Source: Hydrotalea sandarakina | Lineage (GTDB): Bacteria > Bacteroidota > Bacteroidia > Chitinophagales > Chitinophagaceae | Length of the DNA stretch: 64,000 nt | Direction of reading: 5' to 3' | Assembly: GCF_003254115.1 (NCBI RefSeq) | Contig: NZ_QKZV01000002.1 | Span: forward strand, 186,001-250,000 | Shown here: one piece after another, positions 1 through 8,536 of the stretch | Layout: every line of letters begins with the position of its first letter | Numbering within the stretch: the stretch's first letter is position 1 | The notes under the pieces: model-generated | What the model saw: only the letters and a program-made list of their open reading frames with translations | Database searches by the model: none | What the model was told of the DNA's origin: nothing | Translations under genes and position numbers: made by a program

Positions 1-746
1 ATATAGGCCATTAAATGGTTGTGCACCAAATCAAACTTCCCCGATTTTAAAAAATTAACGGTTTCAGTTTTTTTATTTTCTAAGTAAAAATTTAAATATC
101 CATAAATAAAAGCACCTTCAATTTGCATTAGTTGTGCCCACTCGTTATTGCTGTAAACAAAGTTGGTAACTTTTTGCATGCCTTCGTTAACCGAGCCCCG
201 CATGCCTAATAATGATGCTAACCATTTATAATTTTTGGGAATTGTGCCAACAGCGGCTTCTAATGCCCCATAAATTAATTGGTTAGGTAAAAAATCGGGA
301 AACTTTTTTTGATTTTCTTTTACCAATAAAAACGATTTTCTGAAAGCCCAACCTCCTGTCCATGTTTCACCGAATTTAATGGCTACCGCTGCTTTTTGAA
401 GGTATAAAACACTTTGTGTGTACAAGTACCAAGGCGAGTTTTTGTTTCCCTTTTGCATTAATGCAGCTCTTTCGTCAAATACATCTTTTTTTTGAGCGTA
501 TTCCTGTGGGTTTTCATTTAAAAAAAGGATAAAAAAATCAATATAGCTTGATAAATATGCAGGAATTAAATTTTGCGGGTTGTTTTTTTGTGCACTTTCT
601 ATGTAACGATAACCTTTGCCAATTTGCAGTTGCATTATTTCGTTATAGGCTTGCCTGCAATCAGGGCTAAAGTCAAAGCTGTATTGAGCAAAGCAATTGC
701 TTGTAAATAATAAAATTGCAAAAATGACAAGGCCGATATTTTTCAT
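1..746 (-). CDS. Secreted hypothetical protein, C-terminus cut by window edge
   Basis: An open frame starts with ATG at 746 and stays open for 248 codons to the window edge, so the C-terminus is missing. The first ~20 residues form a clear Sec signal peptide (MKNIGLVIFAILLFTSN then CFAQ), so the product is exported. The mature part is rich in aromatic and Asn/Lys residues and looks largely helical, with TPR-like character, as in Bacteroidota proteins of unknown function. I recognise no catalytic motif. It reads in the same direction as the zinc-ribbon gene but is separated from it by a terminator hairpin at 788-812, so it probably has its own promoter. Function unknown. Confidence 0.75.
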   Translation of the reverse strand, partial: MKNIGLVIFAILLFTSNCFAQYSFDFSPDCRQAYNEIMQLQIGKGYRYIESAQKNNPQNLIPAYLSSYIDFFILFLNENPQEYAQKKDVFDERAALMQKGNKNSPWYLYTQSVLYLQKAAVAIKFGETWTGGWAFRKSFLLVKENQKKFPDFLPNQLIYGALEAAVGTIPKNYKWLASLLGMRGSVNEGMQKVTNFVYSNNEWAQLMQIEGAFIYGYLNFYLENKKTETVNFLKSGKFDLVHNHLMAY

Positions 747-780
747 GCCAATAATAAGTACAGTTTAAATAATGCTGCAA

Positions 781-812
781 AATAAAACAGGAGCTTTTGT
801 TCAAAGCCCCTG
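781..812 (-). terminator. Rho-independent terminator after the zinc-ribbon gene
   Basis: CAGGAGCTTT (788-797) pairs with AAAGCCCCTG (803-812) with one mismatch and a 5-nt loop. Read on the minus strand, the hairpin is followed by TTTTATT. It lies about 29 nt past the stop codon at 841. Confidence 0.75.
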
Positions 813-840
813 CTCAATTATAAAAAAGTTAATATCAAAA

Positions 841-1596
841 TTATTTTACGGTAACTGAATCATTCAAGTCGGCATCAACCAAAATACGACCACAGTTTTC
901 GCATACAATAACTTTTTTATGCATTCTAATTTCGCTTTGGCGTTGGGGCGGAATGGCATTGTAACATCCACCACAAGCATCTCTTTCAATAGGCACAACC
1001 GCTAAACCATTGCGGTAGCTGTTTCTAATGCGGTCGTAGCTGTATAATAAGCGCTCATCAATACCTTTACGCGCCTCATCACTTAAATGTTTAAAGTGTT
1101 GTTCTTCTTTTTCGGTTTCGGCAATAATTTTTTCCAATTCACTTTTCTTCACGGTCAAAATGCTCTCTTTGGTAGCAATTTGTTTTTTCGCAGCCTCTAA
1201 TTGTTTAACTTTTCCGGCCAATTCTTCATTAGCATCTCTAATATTTTTTTCGCACAATTTAATTTCCAATTGTTGCATTTCAATTTCTTTGGAAATAGCT
1301 TCAAACTCACGACTGTTTTTTACGTTGTCGCTTTGTTTTTCGTATTTCTTAATTAAAGCCTCGCTCTCGGCAATGGCTTGTTTTTTTTGATCTATAAACT
1401 CCGAAATACCATTAATTTCTTCTTCAATGCGGTTTTTTCTGCTTAAAATGCCGGCAATTTCATCTTCTAAATCGCTCACCTCAATCGGTAATTCGCCTTT
1501 TAAAATTCTAAATTCATCTAATTGGCTGTCAATTTTTTGCAGCTTAATAAGGCCTACCAGTTTTTCTTCTACAGAAAATTCTTTCGCTGTTGCCAT
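841..1596 (-). CDS. C4-type zinc-ribbon coiled-coil protein (DUF164/CdsZ-like family)
   Basis: The 251-residue protein is a long, charged coiled coil (about residues 10-175) followed by a C-terminal zinc ribbon with cysteine pairs at 208/211 (CGGC) and 232/235 (CENC). This is the architecture of the DUF164 zinc-ribbon family, thought to bind nucleic acid or act as a scaffold; no enzymatic activity is expected. An in-frame ATG exists 16 codons upstream (1644), but the ATG at 1596 starts the usual N-terminus (MATAKEF). It follows the NIF3-family gene on the same strand, a pairing I recall as common in Bacteroidota, which suggests co-transcription. The precise role is not known. Confidence 0.88.
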   Translation of the reverse strand: MATAKEFSVEEKLVGLIKLQKIDSQLDEFRILKGELPIEVSDLEDEIAGILSRKNRIEEEINGISEFIDQKKQAIAESEALIKKYEKQSDNVKNSREFEAISKEIEMQQLEIKLCEKNIRDANEELAGKVKQLEAAKKQIATKESILTVKKSELEKIIAETEKEEQHFKHLSDEARKGIDERLLYSYDRIRNSYRNGLAVVPIERDACGGCYNAIPPQRQSEIRMHKKVIVCENCGRILVDADLNDSVTVK

Positions 1597-1714
1597 ATTG
1601 TATATTGTGTTTTTGTGTTTACTTTTTTTGGTTACCGGCTGCATTAATCCTTATCGGGCTTCTGTTGCGTCGCAATCCGTTCATCGTTCGGTTGGCTTGG
1701 CATCAGTAGCTTTT

Positions 1715-2812
1715 TTATAAAAAGTAATGAACCGGGTTAGTGCTTACCGCACTTTTAAGGACGGCAAAGGTAGGGAATTTGGTTTGTAAAACCTCTGCCA
1801 ATAAATCAATGGTAAATTGCTCACTTTCCCAATGGCCAATATCGGCCAAAATTAACTTATTGTTGGCCTCAAAAAACTCGTGGTATTTCAAATCGGCAGT
1901 AATAAAAATGTCAGCCCCTGCCTGAATGGCTTGGCTTATTAAAAAACTGCCGGCCCCGCCACAAATGGCTATTTTTTGAATGGGTTTTTCCAAAATGGGT
2001 GAGTGTTTGATAACAGCAACCCCAACTATGGCTTTTAAGTCCGATAGAAATTTGGCGGCATCTTTAGGTTCGGCTAAATGTCCAATAATGCCACTGCCAA
2101 CCCGGCTAAATTCATTTTCAAGGGCCACAATATCATAAGCCACCTCCTCATAAGGGTGGGCTTGTATTAAAGCATTAATAATGGCATTTTGTAGCACTGC
2201 CGGAAAAATTACTTCTACTTTTTCCTCTTTTTCCAAATGTCTTTCCAAAATTTTTCCAACAAAGGGATTGGTGCCTTCGCCGGCCTTAAATGTTCCATTG
2301 CCGGGCACTGAAAAACTACATTCGCTATAAGCGCCAATTTTTCCGGCTCCGGCTTCAAATAAAGCATTTCTTACCTTTTCGGCATAAGCAATGGGTACAA
2401 AAGTGTATAACTTACAAAGCCCATTTGTTTTGGGCAATAGTATTTGCGTATGTAATAAACCTAATTTTTGCGCCAGTTTACTATTTACTCCAGGTAATAC
2501 ATTATCTAAATTGGTATGTATGGCATAAATAGCAATGTTGTGCTGAATGGCTAAAATAATGGCTTTTTCAGCGTCGGTATAGCCATTAATTCTTTTTAAC
2601 CCTTTAAAAATAATGGGATGATGCGCAACAATTAAATTGCAATTTTTTTCTAAAGCTTCTTTTACAACTGCTTCTGTAACATCAAGTGTGCAAATAATAC
2701 CTAAACAGGTGTTATTGGCATTGCCAACCAGCAGGCCAACATTATCATAGCTTTCCTGATAAGCCGTTGGTGCAAAATTGCTTAGCGTTTGGGTAATTTC
2801 TCCTATTTTCAT
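1715..2812 (-). CDS. NIF3-family dinuclear metal centre protein (YqfO/YbgI type)
   Basis: The 365-residue protein matches the long NIF3/DUF34 form, in which two NIF3 halves flank a PII-like insertion (roughly residues 130-225). Metal-binding signatures are visible: AHHP near residue 64, IHTNLDN near residue 98, and DIGHWESE near the C-terminus. The family forms toroidal hexamers with a dinuclear metal site. It is often annotated as GTP cyclohydrolase I type 2, but its physiological role is unresolved. It starts with ATG at 2812, diverges from the aminotransferase gene over a 46-bp gap, and is followed by the zinc-ribbon gene on the same strand. Confidence 0.92.
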   Translation of the reverse strand: MKIGEITQTLSNFAPTAYQESYDNVGLLVGNANNTCLGIICTLDVTEAVVKEALEKNCNLIVAHHPIIFKGLKRINGYTDAEKAIILAIQHNIAIYAIHTNLDNVLPGVNSKLAQKLGLLHTQILLPKTNGLCKLYTFVPIAYAEKVRNALFEAGAGKIGAYSECSFSVPGNGTFKAGEGTNPFVGKILERHLEKEEKVEVIFPAVLQNAIINALIQAHPYEEVAYDIVALENEFSRVGSGIIGHLAEPKDAAKFLSDLKAIVGVAVIKHSPILEKPIQKIAICGGAGSFLISQAIQAGADIFITADLKYHEFFEANNKLILADIGHWESEQFTIDLLAEVLQTKFPTFAVLKSAVSTNPVHYFL

Positions 2813-2858
2813 ATACTGTAAAATATAACTGCAAAATAAAACTAATTAATTTTCAGCT

Positions 2859-3713
2859 ATGCAACCTGATGGCTACTTCAATTACAACGGCAAATTGTAT
2901 AAAAATGAAAAGTCGGTAATTTCTGTCAGCAATCGTTCCTTCCGTTATGGCGATGGGTGTTTTGAAACCTTAAAAATGCTGAATGGTAAAATTTGTTTGC
3001 ATACCATGCATTTAGAAAGATTATTTGTTTCATTACAACAACTGCATTTTAACCGCCCCAACTACTTTATTACCGATGCTTTTCAAGAGCAGGTTTTGGA
3101 AGTGGCCAAGAAAAATCATCATAAAAAAGCAGCCCGTGTACGTATCACTATTGCTCGTGGTGATGGTGGATTGTATGATCCCGAAAACGATTTTCCCAAT
3201 TATGTTATTCAAACATGGGATTTAAACAGTGCCAATAACCGGCTAAACGAAAATGGGCTGGTAGTGGGTATACATACTGATGCCCGAAAAATAAATGATG
3301 CATTTTCGCATATAAAAAGCAACAATTATTTGTGTTATGCCATGGCTGCCTATTGGGCTAAAGAAAATAAGCTAAATGATGCTTTGGTGTTAAATGCACA
3401 AGGCAATGTTGCCGATACTACAATTGCGAATGTGTTTATTGTTCAAAATGGTGTAATTAAAACTCCTGCACTTACCGAAGGTTGTGTGGGCGGAATTATG
3501 CGTAAATATTTATTAAAGTGTTTAAGAGAGGAAAACATTCCGGTTGAAGAAACTACCATTTCGCCGGATGATGTATTAAATGCATCTGAAGTTTTTTTTA
3601 CCAATACCATTTTTGGTATAAAGTGGGTTAAAGAAGTGAATGATGTACATTACAAAACCCAAACTGCTCCATTATTGTATGAAAAATTTATTGCTCCCCT
3701 ATGGAATCAGTAA
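2859..3713 (+). CDS. Class IV PLP-dependent aminotransferase (BCAT/PabC-like)
   Basis: The 284-residue protein has the fold-type IV aminotransferase pattern: SNRSFRYGDGCFET near residue 27, the PLP-lysine region HIKSNNYL near residue 150, and a C-terminal EVFFTNTIFGI block. Members are branched-chain aminotransferases, D-amino-acid aminotransferases or 4-amino-4-deoxychorismate lyases; sequence alone does not decide which. The length (284 aa) and the lack of neighbouring branched-chain amino-acid genes leave PabC-like lyase as likely as BCAT. The segment where the family usually has Glu before the Asn-Val/Leu-Phe motif reads VADTTIANVF, with Asp instead. It is followed closely by the photolyase gene, probably in one transcript. 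Confidence 0.85.
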   Translation: MQPDGYFNYNGKLYKNEKSVISVSNRSFRYGDGCFETLKMLNGKICLHTMHLERLFVSLQQLHFNRPNYFITDAFQEQVLEVAKKNHHKKAARVRITIARGDGGLYDPENDFPNYVIQTWDLNSANNRLNENGLVVGIHTDARKINDAFSHIKSNNYLCYAMAAYWAKENKLNDALVLNAQGNVADTTIANVFIVQNGVIKTPALTEGCVGGIMRKYLLKCLREENIPVEETTISPDDVLNASEVFFTNTIFGIKWVKEVNDVHYKTQTAPLLYEKFIAPLWNQ

Positions 3714-3758
3714 ACAATTCAGGCTTATTATTTGTTAGGGAAGCAATTTGATTGGAAC

Positions 3759-5072
3759 ATGAAACCTGAAGTTACCGTTATGTGGTTTAGGCGCGACTTG
3801 CGATTGCATGATAATGCAGCACTATACCATGCCTTACGTCAACCATATCCCGTTATACCACTCTTTGTATTTGATACAAATATTTTAAATAAGCTTAGTA
3901 ATCAACATGATGCACGTGTAAATTTTATTTATGACACCATAGCAGATATGCATGTGCATCTTAAAAAGTATAACAGTGGTATGTACATTCATCATGGTAC
4001 TCCGTTGCAGGCTTTTCAACAACTTGCTGAAAAATATACCATTAAAAATGTATTTACTAACAGCGATTATGAACAATATGCTTACGAACGCGATAAAATT
4101 ATTGCTGATTATGTAACTCAGCTGGGTGCAGGGTTCCATAGCTATAAAGACCATGTTATATTTGATGGTAGCGAGGTGTTAAAAGATGATGGCGCGCCTT
4201 ATACCGTCTTCACCCCATATAGTAGAAAATGGAAAGCTTTGCTGCGTTCATTTTACATAAAATCGTATCCCATAAAATTGCAATCAACACAACTTGTGCA
4301 TTTGCATAATACAACTATTCCCACATTAGCATCATTAGGTTTTTTGCCAAGTAATATGGCAATTCCACCACAAAAGGTTGATGAAGTATTAATTCGGCAT
4401 TATGATGCACAACGAAACTTCCCGGCTGTTCAGGGTACATCAAGGTTAGGATTGCATTTGCGTTTTGGTACCATTAGTATTCGACAATTAGCTGCTAAAG
4501 CACAACAATTAAATGATACTTTTTTGAATGAATTAATTTGGCGTGATTTTTATCATGCTATTCTCTATCATTTTCCACATGTGCGTGCCGGAAAATCGTT
4601 TAAGTTAATTTATGACCAAATTGAATGGTTAAATGATGAAACAGCTTTTGAAAAATGGTGTATGGGTAAAACCGGTTATCCTATTGTTGATGCAGGTATG
4701 CGTGAATTGAATACTACCGGATTCATGCATAACAGAGTACGAATGATTGTAGCTTCTTTTTTAACCAAGCATTTATTAATTGATTGGCGTTGGGGTGAAG
4801 CCTATTTTGCTGAAAAATTGTTAGACTTTGATTTTGCAGCAAATAACGGCGGTTGGCAATGGGCAGCAGGCAGCGGCTGCGATGCGGCACCTTACTTTCG
4901 AATTTTTAATCCTGCTCTGCAAACAGAAAAATTCGATAAAAACTTACAATACGTTCGGAAATGGGTGCCGGAATTAGATAGTTTTGACTATCCTGCTCCC
5001 ATCATTCAACATGAAATTGCCCGTAAAAGAGCATTGGAAGTGTATGGTAAAGTATTAAAAAATAAAATTTAA
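3759..5072 (+). CDS. phrB: Deoxyribodipyrimidine photolyase (class I, cryptochrome/photolyase family)
   Basis: The protein uses FAD and light to split cyclobutane pyrimidine dimers in DNA. The N-terminal antenna domain opens with TVMWFRRDLRLHDN. The C-terminal FAD domain holds RLGLHLRFGTIS, the ELIWRDFY segment, MRELNTTGFMHNRVRM and DFDFAANNGGWQWAAGSG, all typical of class I CPD photolyases. With the ATG at 3759 it is 437 aa. A TTG start at 3732 is also in frame, but the Phr-like N-terminus begins at the ATG. It converges on mqnD with only 15 bp between the stop codons. Confidence 0.93.
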   Translation: MKPEVTVMWFRRDLRLHDNAALYHALRQPYPVIPLFVFDTNILNKLSNQHDARVNFIYDTIADMHVHLKKYNSGMYIHHGTPLQAFQQLAEKYTIKNVFTNSDYEQYAYERDKIIADYVTQLGAGFHSYKDHVIFDGSEVLKDDGAPYTVFTPYSRKWKALLRSFYIKSYPIKLQSTQLVHLHNTTIPTLASLGFLPSNMAIPPQKVDEVLIRHYDAQRNFPAVQGTSRLGLHLRFGTISIRQLAAKAQQLNDTFLNELIWRDFYHAILYHFPHVRAGKSFKLIYDQIEWLNDETAFEKWCMGKTGYPIVDAGMRELNTTGFMHNRVRMIVASFLTKHLLIDWRWGEAYFAEKLLDFDFAANNGGWQWAAGSGCDAAPYFRIFNPALQTEKFDKNLQYVRKWVPELDSFDYPAPIIQHEIARKRALEVYGKVLKNKI

Positions 5073-5087
5073 TGCTTAGTTGGTGTA

Positions 5088-5930
5088 TTAATCAGCAAAT
5101 ATATCCTTCGGCAATGGGTTAGCGTTATTGTGCATTTGCCGGTAGGTATTCAATAAAGTCATTACCGCTTTTTTACCCGATTCACCCAATGCTTTTGAAT
5201 AATCATTTACATACAAATCAATGTGCTGACGCATTACCATCGGGTCCATTTCCTGCGCATGTGCTTGCACAAAATCTGCGGGTACATTATAGTGTTTATT
5301 GTAAGCATATGTTACACTTTCTTTAATTAAAGCATCAACTTGTTGAATAATCGGTAAGGGTATGTTACGTTTGGCAACAATACCACCTAAAGGAATGGGT
5401 GCATGAGTAGTCTGTTCCCAATATTCACCTAAATCTTTCAGTTTCATTAATCCCTTTTGCAAATAGGTAAAACGGTTTTCGTGTATAATTACACCGGCAT
5501 CCACATCGCCACTAAGCACAGCATTTTCAATTTCGTTAAACACCATCATTTTCTTGTTTTTTACCATTGGGTATGTCATTGAAAACAACAAATGTGCTGT
5601 GGTATTTTCACCGGGAATAGCTACAGTTGCCTTTTCGGGATGCTTTAGAAATAAAGGATTGTTGGGTAAACTAATTAACAGTGGGCCTACACCTTTCCCC
5701 AATGCACCTCCGCTTTGTAATAGCAGGTAATTGCGGGCAACAATGGGTAATACGCCATAACTGATTTTTGAAAAGTCGAGCTTTTGCTGAATGGCCCATT
5801 GGTTTAAAGTTTCTACATCTTCCAACATTACTTCAAATTCAATTCCCTTTGTATCAATTTTATGATTGACTAATGCATCGAAAATAAAGGTGTCATTAGG
5901 ACAAGGCGAAAAACCCAATGTGTATTTCAT
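5088..5930 (-). CDS. mqnD: 1,4-dihydroxy-6-naphthoate synthase MqnD (futalosine pathway)
   Basis: MqnD converts cyclic dehypoxanthine futalosine to 1,4-dihydroxy-6-naphthoate in the futalosine route to menaquinone. The protein has the periplasmic-binding-protein-like fold, with the N-terminal LGFSPCPNDTFIFDAL motif, SYGVLPIVARNYLLL and the GVGPLLIS segment typical of MqnD. The ATG at 5930 gives 280 aa; an in-frame TTG lies three codons upstream. Its neighbour on the same strand is mqnB, and linkage of these two genes supports the pathway call. The other mqn genes are outside this window. Confidence 0.93.
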   Translation of the reverse strand: MKYTLGFSPCPNDTFIFDALVNHKIDTKGIEFEVMLEDVETLNQWAIQQKLDFSKISYGVLPIVARNYLLLQSGGALGKGVGPLLISLPNNPLFLKHPEKATVAIPGENTTAHLLFSMTYPMVKNKKMMVFNEIENAVLSGDVDAGVIIHENRFTYLQKGLMKLKDLGEYWEQTTHAPIPLGGIVAKRNIPLPIIQQVDALIKESVTYAYNKHYNVPADFVQAHAQEMDPMVMRQHIDLYVNDYSKALGESGKKAVMTLLNTYRQMHNNANPLPKDIFAD

Positions 5931-5952
5931 ACCGCTCAATTTTATTAACTAA

Positions 5953-6612
5953 TTATCTGTTTTTATTAATTGCATGAACATATGCCACCAAGTGTTTATT
6001 TAATTGCTCAATGGCCGCTTGCAGGGTCCAGTTTTGTTTATTGCGTTCACCCACAAAATTGGAAATAGCCCTTATTTGCAAATAGGGAATTTGAAAATAG
6101 GCACCTACATAATGTAATACAATGCCTTCCATCGTTTCAATGTGTGCAGCATATTTTTTTTGAAGTAAATCTATGCGATGCGGTTCAGTTGTAATGGTAT
6201 TAACTGTTACTGCATTAGCTTTCGGCAAATTTGTAACATTCCATTTTGCAATATGTTGGTTTATAATAAAACCATCTTTAAATGGAACTTCATTTTTCGA
6301 TAGCAATTTCAAATCGAACAAATCTTTCCAAACTGTATCTTCCACTACGCCTAAATCGCCAAATGCTTCTTGTTCAACAATGGTTAAACTATTAAGTGGA
6401 AAATTGTTCGTAAAACTGCCTGCAACACCTGCTTGTAATAACAAATCGGGCTTTTGTTCAAGGCATAATTGTGTAAGTTTTACTGCTGACAATAACATGC
6501 CTACACCGGTAGTTAAAAAATGTACACTGCAGTTTTCAAAAGTTTCATTTAATAAAACCTTTTTGGCGGCCTGTATTTCAAAATCAGTTGCAGCTATTAT
6601 CCAAATATTCAT
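5953..6612 (-). CDS. mqnB: Futalosine hydrolase MqnB
   Basis: This nucleoside-phosphorylase-fold hydrolase releases hypoxanthine from futalosine to give dehypoxanthine futalosine. Motifs include the N-terminal IWIIAATDFEIQAA, the TTGVGML loop, LLLQAGVAGSF and the catalytic-region METMEGI-like segment ETMEGIVLHYV. The reading frame is open to 6696, but the family N-terminus begins at the ATG at 6612 (219 aa), so the upstream 28 codons are probably not translated. It lies 22 nt upstream of mqnD on the same strand, and the two are likely co-transcribed. Confidence 0.92.
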   Translation of the reverse strand: MNIWIIAATDFEIQAAKKVLLNETFENCSVHFLTTGVGMLLSAVKLTQLCLEQKPDLLLQAGVAGSFTNNFPLNSLTIVEQEAFGDLGVVEDTVWKDLFDLKLLSKNEVPFKDGFIINQHIAKWNVTNLPKANAVTVNTITTEPHRIDLLQKKYAAHIETMEGIVLHYVGAYFQIPYLQIRAISNFVGERNKQNWTLQAAIEQLNKHLVAYVHAINKNR

Positions 6613-6746
6613 ACCTAATGTTGTAGCCTTGATTACAGCTATAGTTTTTAAAAATTCAATTTGTAAAATTAATTGTTGTAAATGGCTTGTACTCATTTTG
6701 TTTACAATAAAATAATGAGCACAAAAAAGTTAAATCGTCAATTTTA

Positions 6747-6766
6747 CATTTCAATTAGTTGAAATG
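6747..6766. repeat. Perfect 8-bp inverted repeat covering a start codon
   Basis: CATTTCAA (6747-6754), spacer TTAG, TTGAAATG (6759-6766). The right arm contains the ATG of the phosphodiesterase gene. It could be an operator or an mRNA hairpin that hides the start codon. Confidence 0.6.
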
Positions 6767-8026
6767 AAAATATACAAGGCTTTTTTTTGCTGCATAATGT
6801 TTTGTTTTTGGGGTTTTCAGGCTGCTGATGCACAACCTCAACACAAAGTATTGTTTGTAATTGCAGACGGTATTCCTGCAGATATGATTGAAAATATGAA
6901 CAAACCTGCTTTGCAGAAAATTATTGATTCGGGCACTTATTTGCGTTCATTTACCGGTGGAATACTGCAAACTTATTCGCAAATGCCAACTATTTCTGCA
7001 CCGGGTTATAATAATTTATTAACCGGTACATGGGCATATAAGCATAATGTGTTTTCAAATAATGTTCAAAATCCCAACTATCATTACAAGCACATACTTC
7101 GTTTGCTGAAAGAGCAATATCCGCAAAAAAAAGTGGCTGTTTTTTCCAGTTGGTTAGATAACAGAACCAAATTATTAGGTGATGGATTACCACAGGCCGG
7201 TGATTATACTACTGATTTTTATTTTGATGGCTTTGAATTAGATACTTTACATTTTCCACACGATGCTGCACACAGCTACATGCATCGCATTGATGAAATG
7301 GTAATACATAAAGCCGATAGCGTTATTAAGAAGAATGGTCCTGATGCCTCATGGATTTATTTGGAGTATACGGATGATATGGGACATATGCATGGTACTA
7401 ATAGTACAGATTACCACAATGCACTTACTTATTTTGATGCACAAATGAACAAAATATGGCAGGCAGTGCAGTATAGAGAAAAAAATTTTAACGAAAAATG
7501 GTTAGTAGTTATTACCACTGACCATGGTCGTGATGCACAAACCGGTCGTAATCATGGTGGGCAATCGGAACGGGAAAGAACGACCTGGATGATTTTAAAT
7601 ACTAAAAATTTAAATAATTATGCCCATAAAGATGAGCCGGCAGTGGTAGATATTTATCCCACTATTGCCCGGTTCATGCATGTAAGTATTCCAACTTTAT
7701 TGCAGTATGAATTAGATGGTGTTCCATTAATAGGTGCGGTATCGGTAGCAAAACCTTGGGTGGTTTTAAAAAGCAATTCTCTTCAACTAAAATGGCAGGC
7801 ATTAGAAGATACCGGTACGGTAAAAATTTATGCAGCTACCACCAATCAATTTAAAACAGGCGGAACTGATCATTACACTTTAATTGCAACTGTTCCCAAT
7901 CAACAACAAAGCTTTGAAATGCCCTTACCAAAAGAGCAAACGGCGGTTTTAAAATTGGTTATTCAAGGTGCACATAATTGCGTAAATACCTGGTACACAG
8001 CTTCTAATACAACATCGGCTAAATAA
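6764..8026 (+). CDS. Secreted alkaline-phosphatase-superfamily phosphodiesterase/pyrophosphatase
   Basis: The 420-residue protein has a signal peptide (about 23 residues, ending in ADA) and then a type I phosphodiesterase/nucleotide pyrophosphatase domain. Metal and nucleophile motifs are visible: FVIADGIPADM near residue 33, PTISAPGYNNLLTG near residue 75 with the expected Ser/Thr nucleophile, EYTDDMGHMHG near residue 200 and TTDHGRDAQTGRNHGG near residue 248. It should hydrolyse phosphodiester or phosphomonoester substrates in the periplasm or outside the cell; the substrate cannot be read from sequence. A perfect inverted repeat overlaps its start codon (see separate entry). Confidence 0.88.
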   Translation: MKIYKAFFCCIMFCFWGFQAADAQPQHKVLFVIADGIPADMIENMNKPALQKIIDSGTYLRSFTGGILQTYSQMPTISAPGYNNLLTGTWAYKHNVFSNNVQNPNYHYKHILRLLKEQYPQKKVAVFSSWLDNRTKLLGDGLPQAGDYTTDFYFDGFELDTLHFPHDAAHSYMHRIDEMVIHKADSVIKKNGPDASWIYLEYTDDMGHMHGTNSTDYHNALTYFDAQMNKIWQAVQYREKNFNEKWLVVITTDHGRDAQTGRNHGGQSERERTTWMILNTKNLNNYAHKDEPAVVDIYPTIARFMHVSIPTLLQYELDGVPLIGAVSVAKPWVVLKSNSLQLKWQALEDTGTVKIYAATTNQFKTGGTDHYTLIATVPNQQQSFEMPLPKEQTAVLKLVIQGAHNCVNTWYTASNTTSAK

Positions 8027-8045
8027 ATGAGAATTTCATAGGCCC

Positions 8046-8076
8046 TTGTAATTATTTGGTGCAAATGCTACCTTTG
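8046..8076 (+). promoter_or_regulatory. Bacteroidota sigma-A-type promoter for the QueD/PTPS gene
   Basis: A TTG at 8046-8048 and a perfect -7 element TACCTTTG at 8069-8076 are separated by 20 bp, the usual Bacteroidota spacing. The start codon follows at 8096. Confidence 0.7.
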
Positions 8077-8095
8077 CGGCAAATATTAGTGTAGA

Positions 8096-8506
8096 ATGGT
8101 GTATTTAACCCGTCAGGAACATTTTAACGCTGCGCATAAATTATACAATCCCAATTGGAGTAAAGAAAAAAATGAGGCAGTTTTCGGCGTTTGTGCTAAC
8201 GAAAATTGGCATGGCCATAATTATGATTTATTTGTAACCATTAAAGGCAATCCAGATCCGGAAACAGGTTTTCTATATGATGTGAAAAAATTGAGTCAAT
8301 TAATTAAAACAAAAGTAATTGACAAATTAGACCATAAGAACTTAAATCTGGACGTTGATTTTATGCTGGGCAAAATGTGCAGCACGGAAAATTTGGCTAT
8401 TGCCATTTGGGAGCAATTACAACCACACTTGCCCGAAAATGTTCAACTTCATTGCATTAAGCTATATGAAACTGCCAGAATATATGTTGAATATTTTGGG
8501 GAATAA
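8096..8506 (+). CDS. queD: 6-pyruvoyl-tetrahydropterin synthase / 6-carboxytetrahydropterin synthase family
   Basis: The 136-residue protein is a standard-length QueD/PTPS-family enzyme. These act on 7,8-dihydroneopterin triphosphate in queuosine or tetrahydrobiopterin synthesis. The zinc-binding histidines are seen in HFNAAHKL near residue 9 and in CANENWHGHNY near residue 36. The catalytic Cys is separated from HGH by five residues, as in animal PTPS. A conserved Asp-His pair (DKLDHKNLN) and the C-terminal Glu (YETARIYVEY) are present. Queuosine versus pterin function is undecided because no other que gene is nearby. It has its own promoter and converges on dxs. Confidence 0.88.
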   Translation: MVYLTRQEHFNAAHKLYNPNWSKEKNEAVFGVCANENWHGHNYDLFVTIKGNPDPETGFLYDVKKLSQLIKTKVIDKLDHKNLNLDVDFMLGKMCSTENLAIAIWEQLQPHLPENVQLHCIKLYETARIYVEYFGE

Positions 8507-8536
8507 TGCGTGTTTAATTCCATCCATTATTTACTT

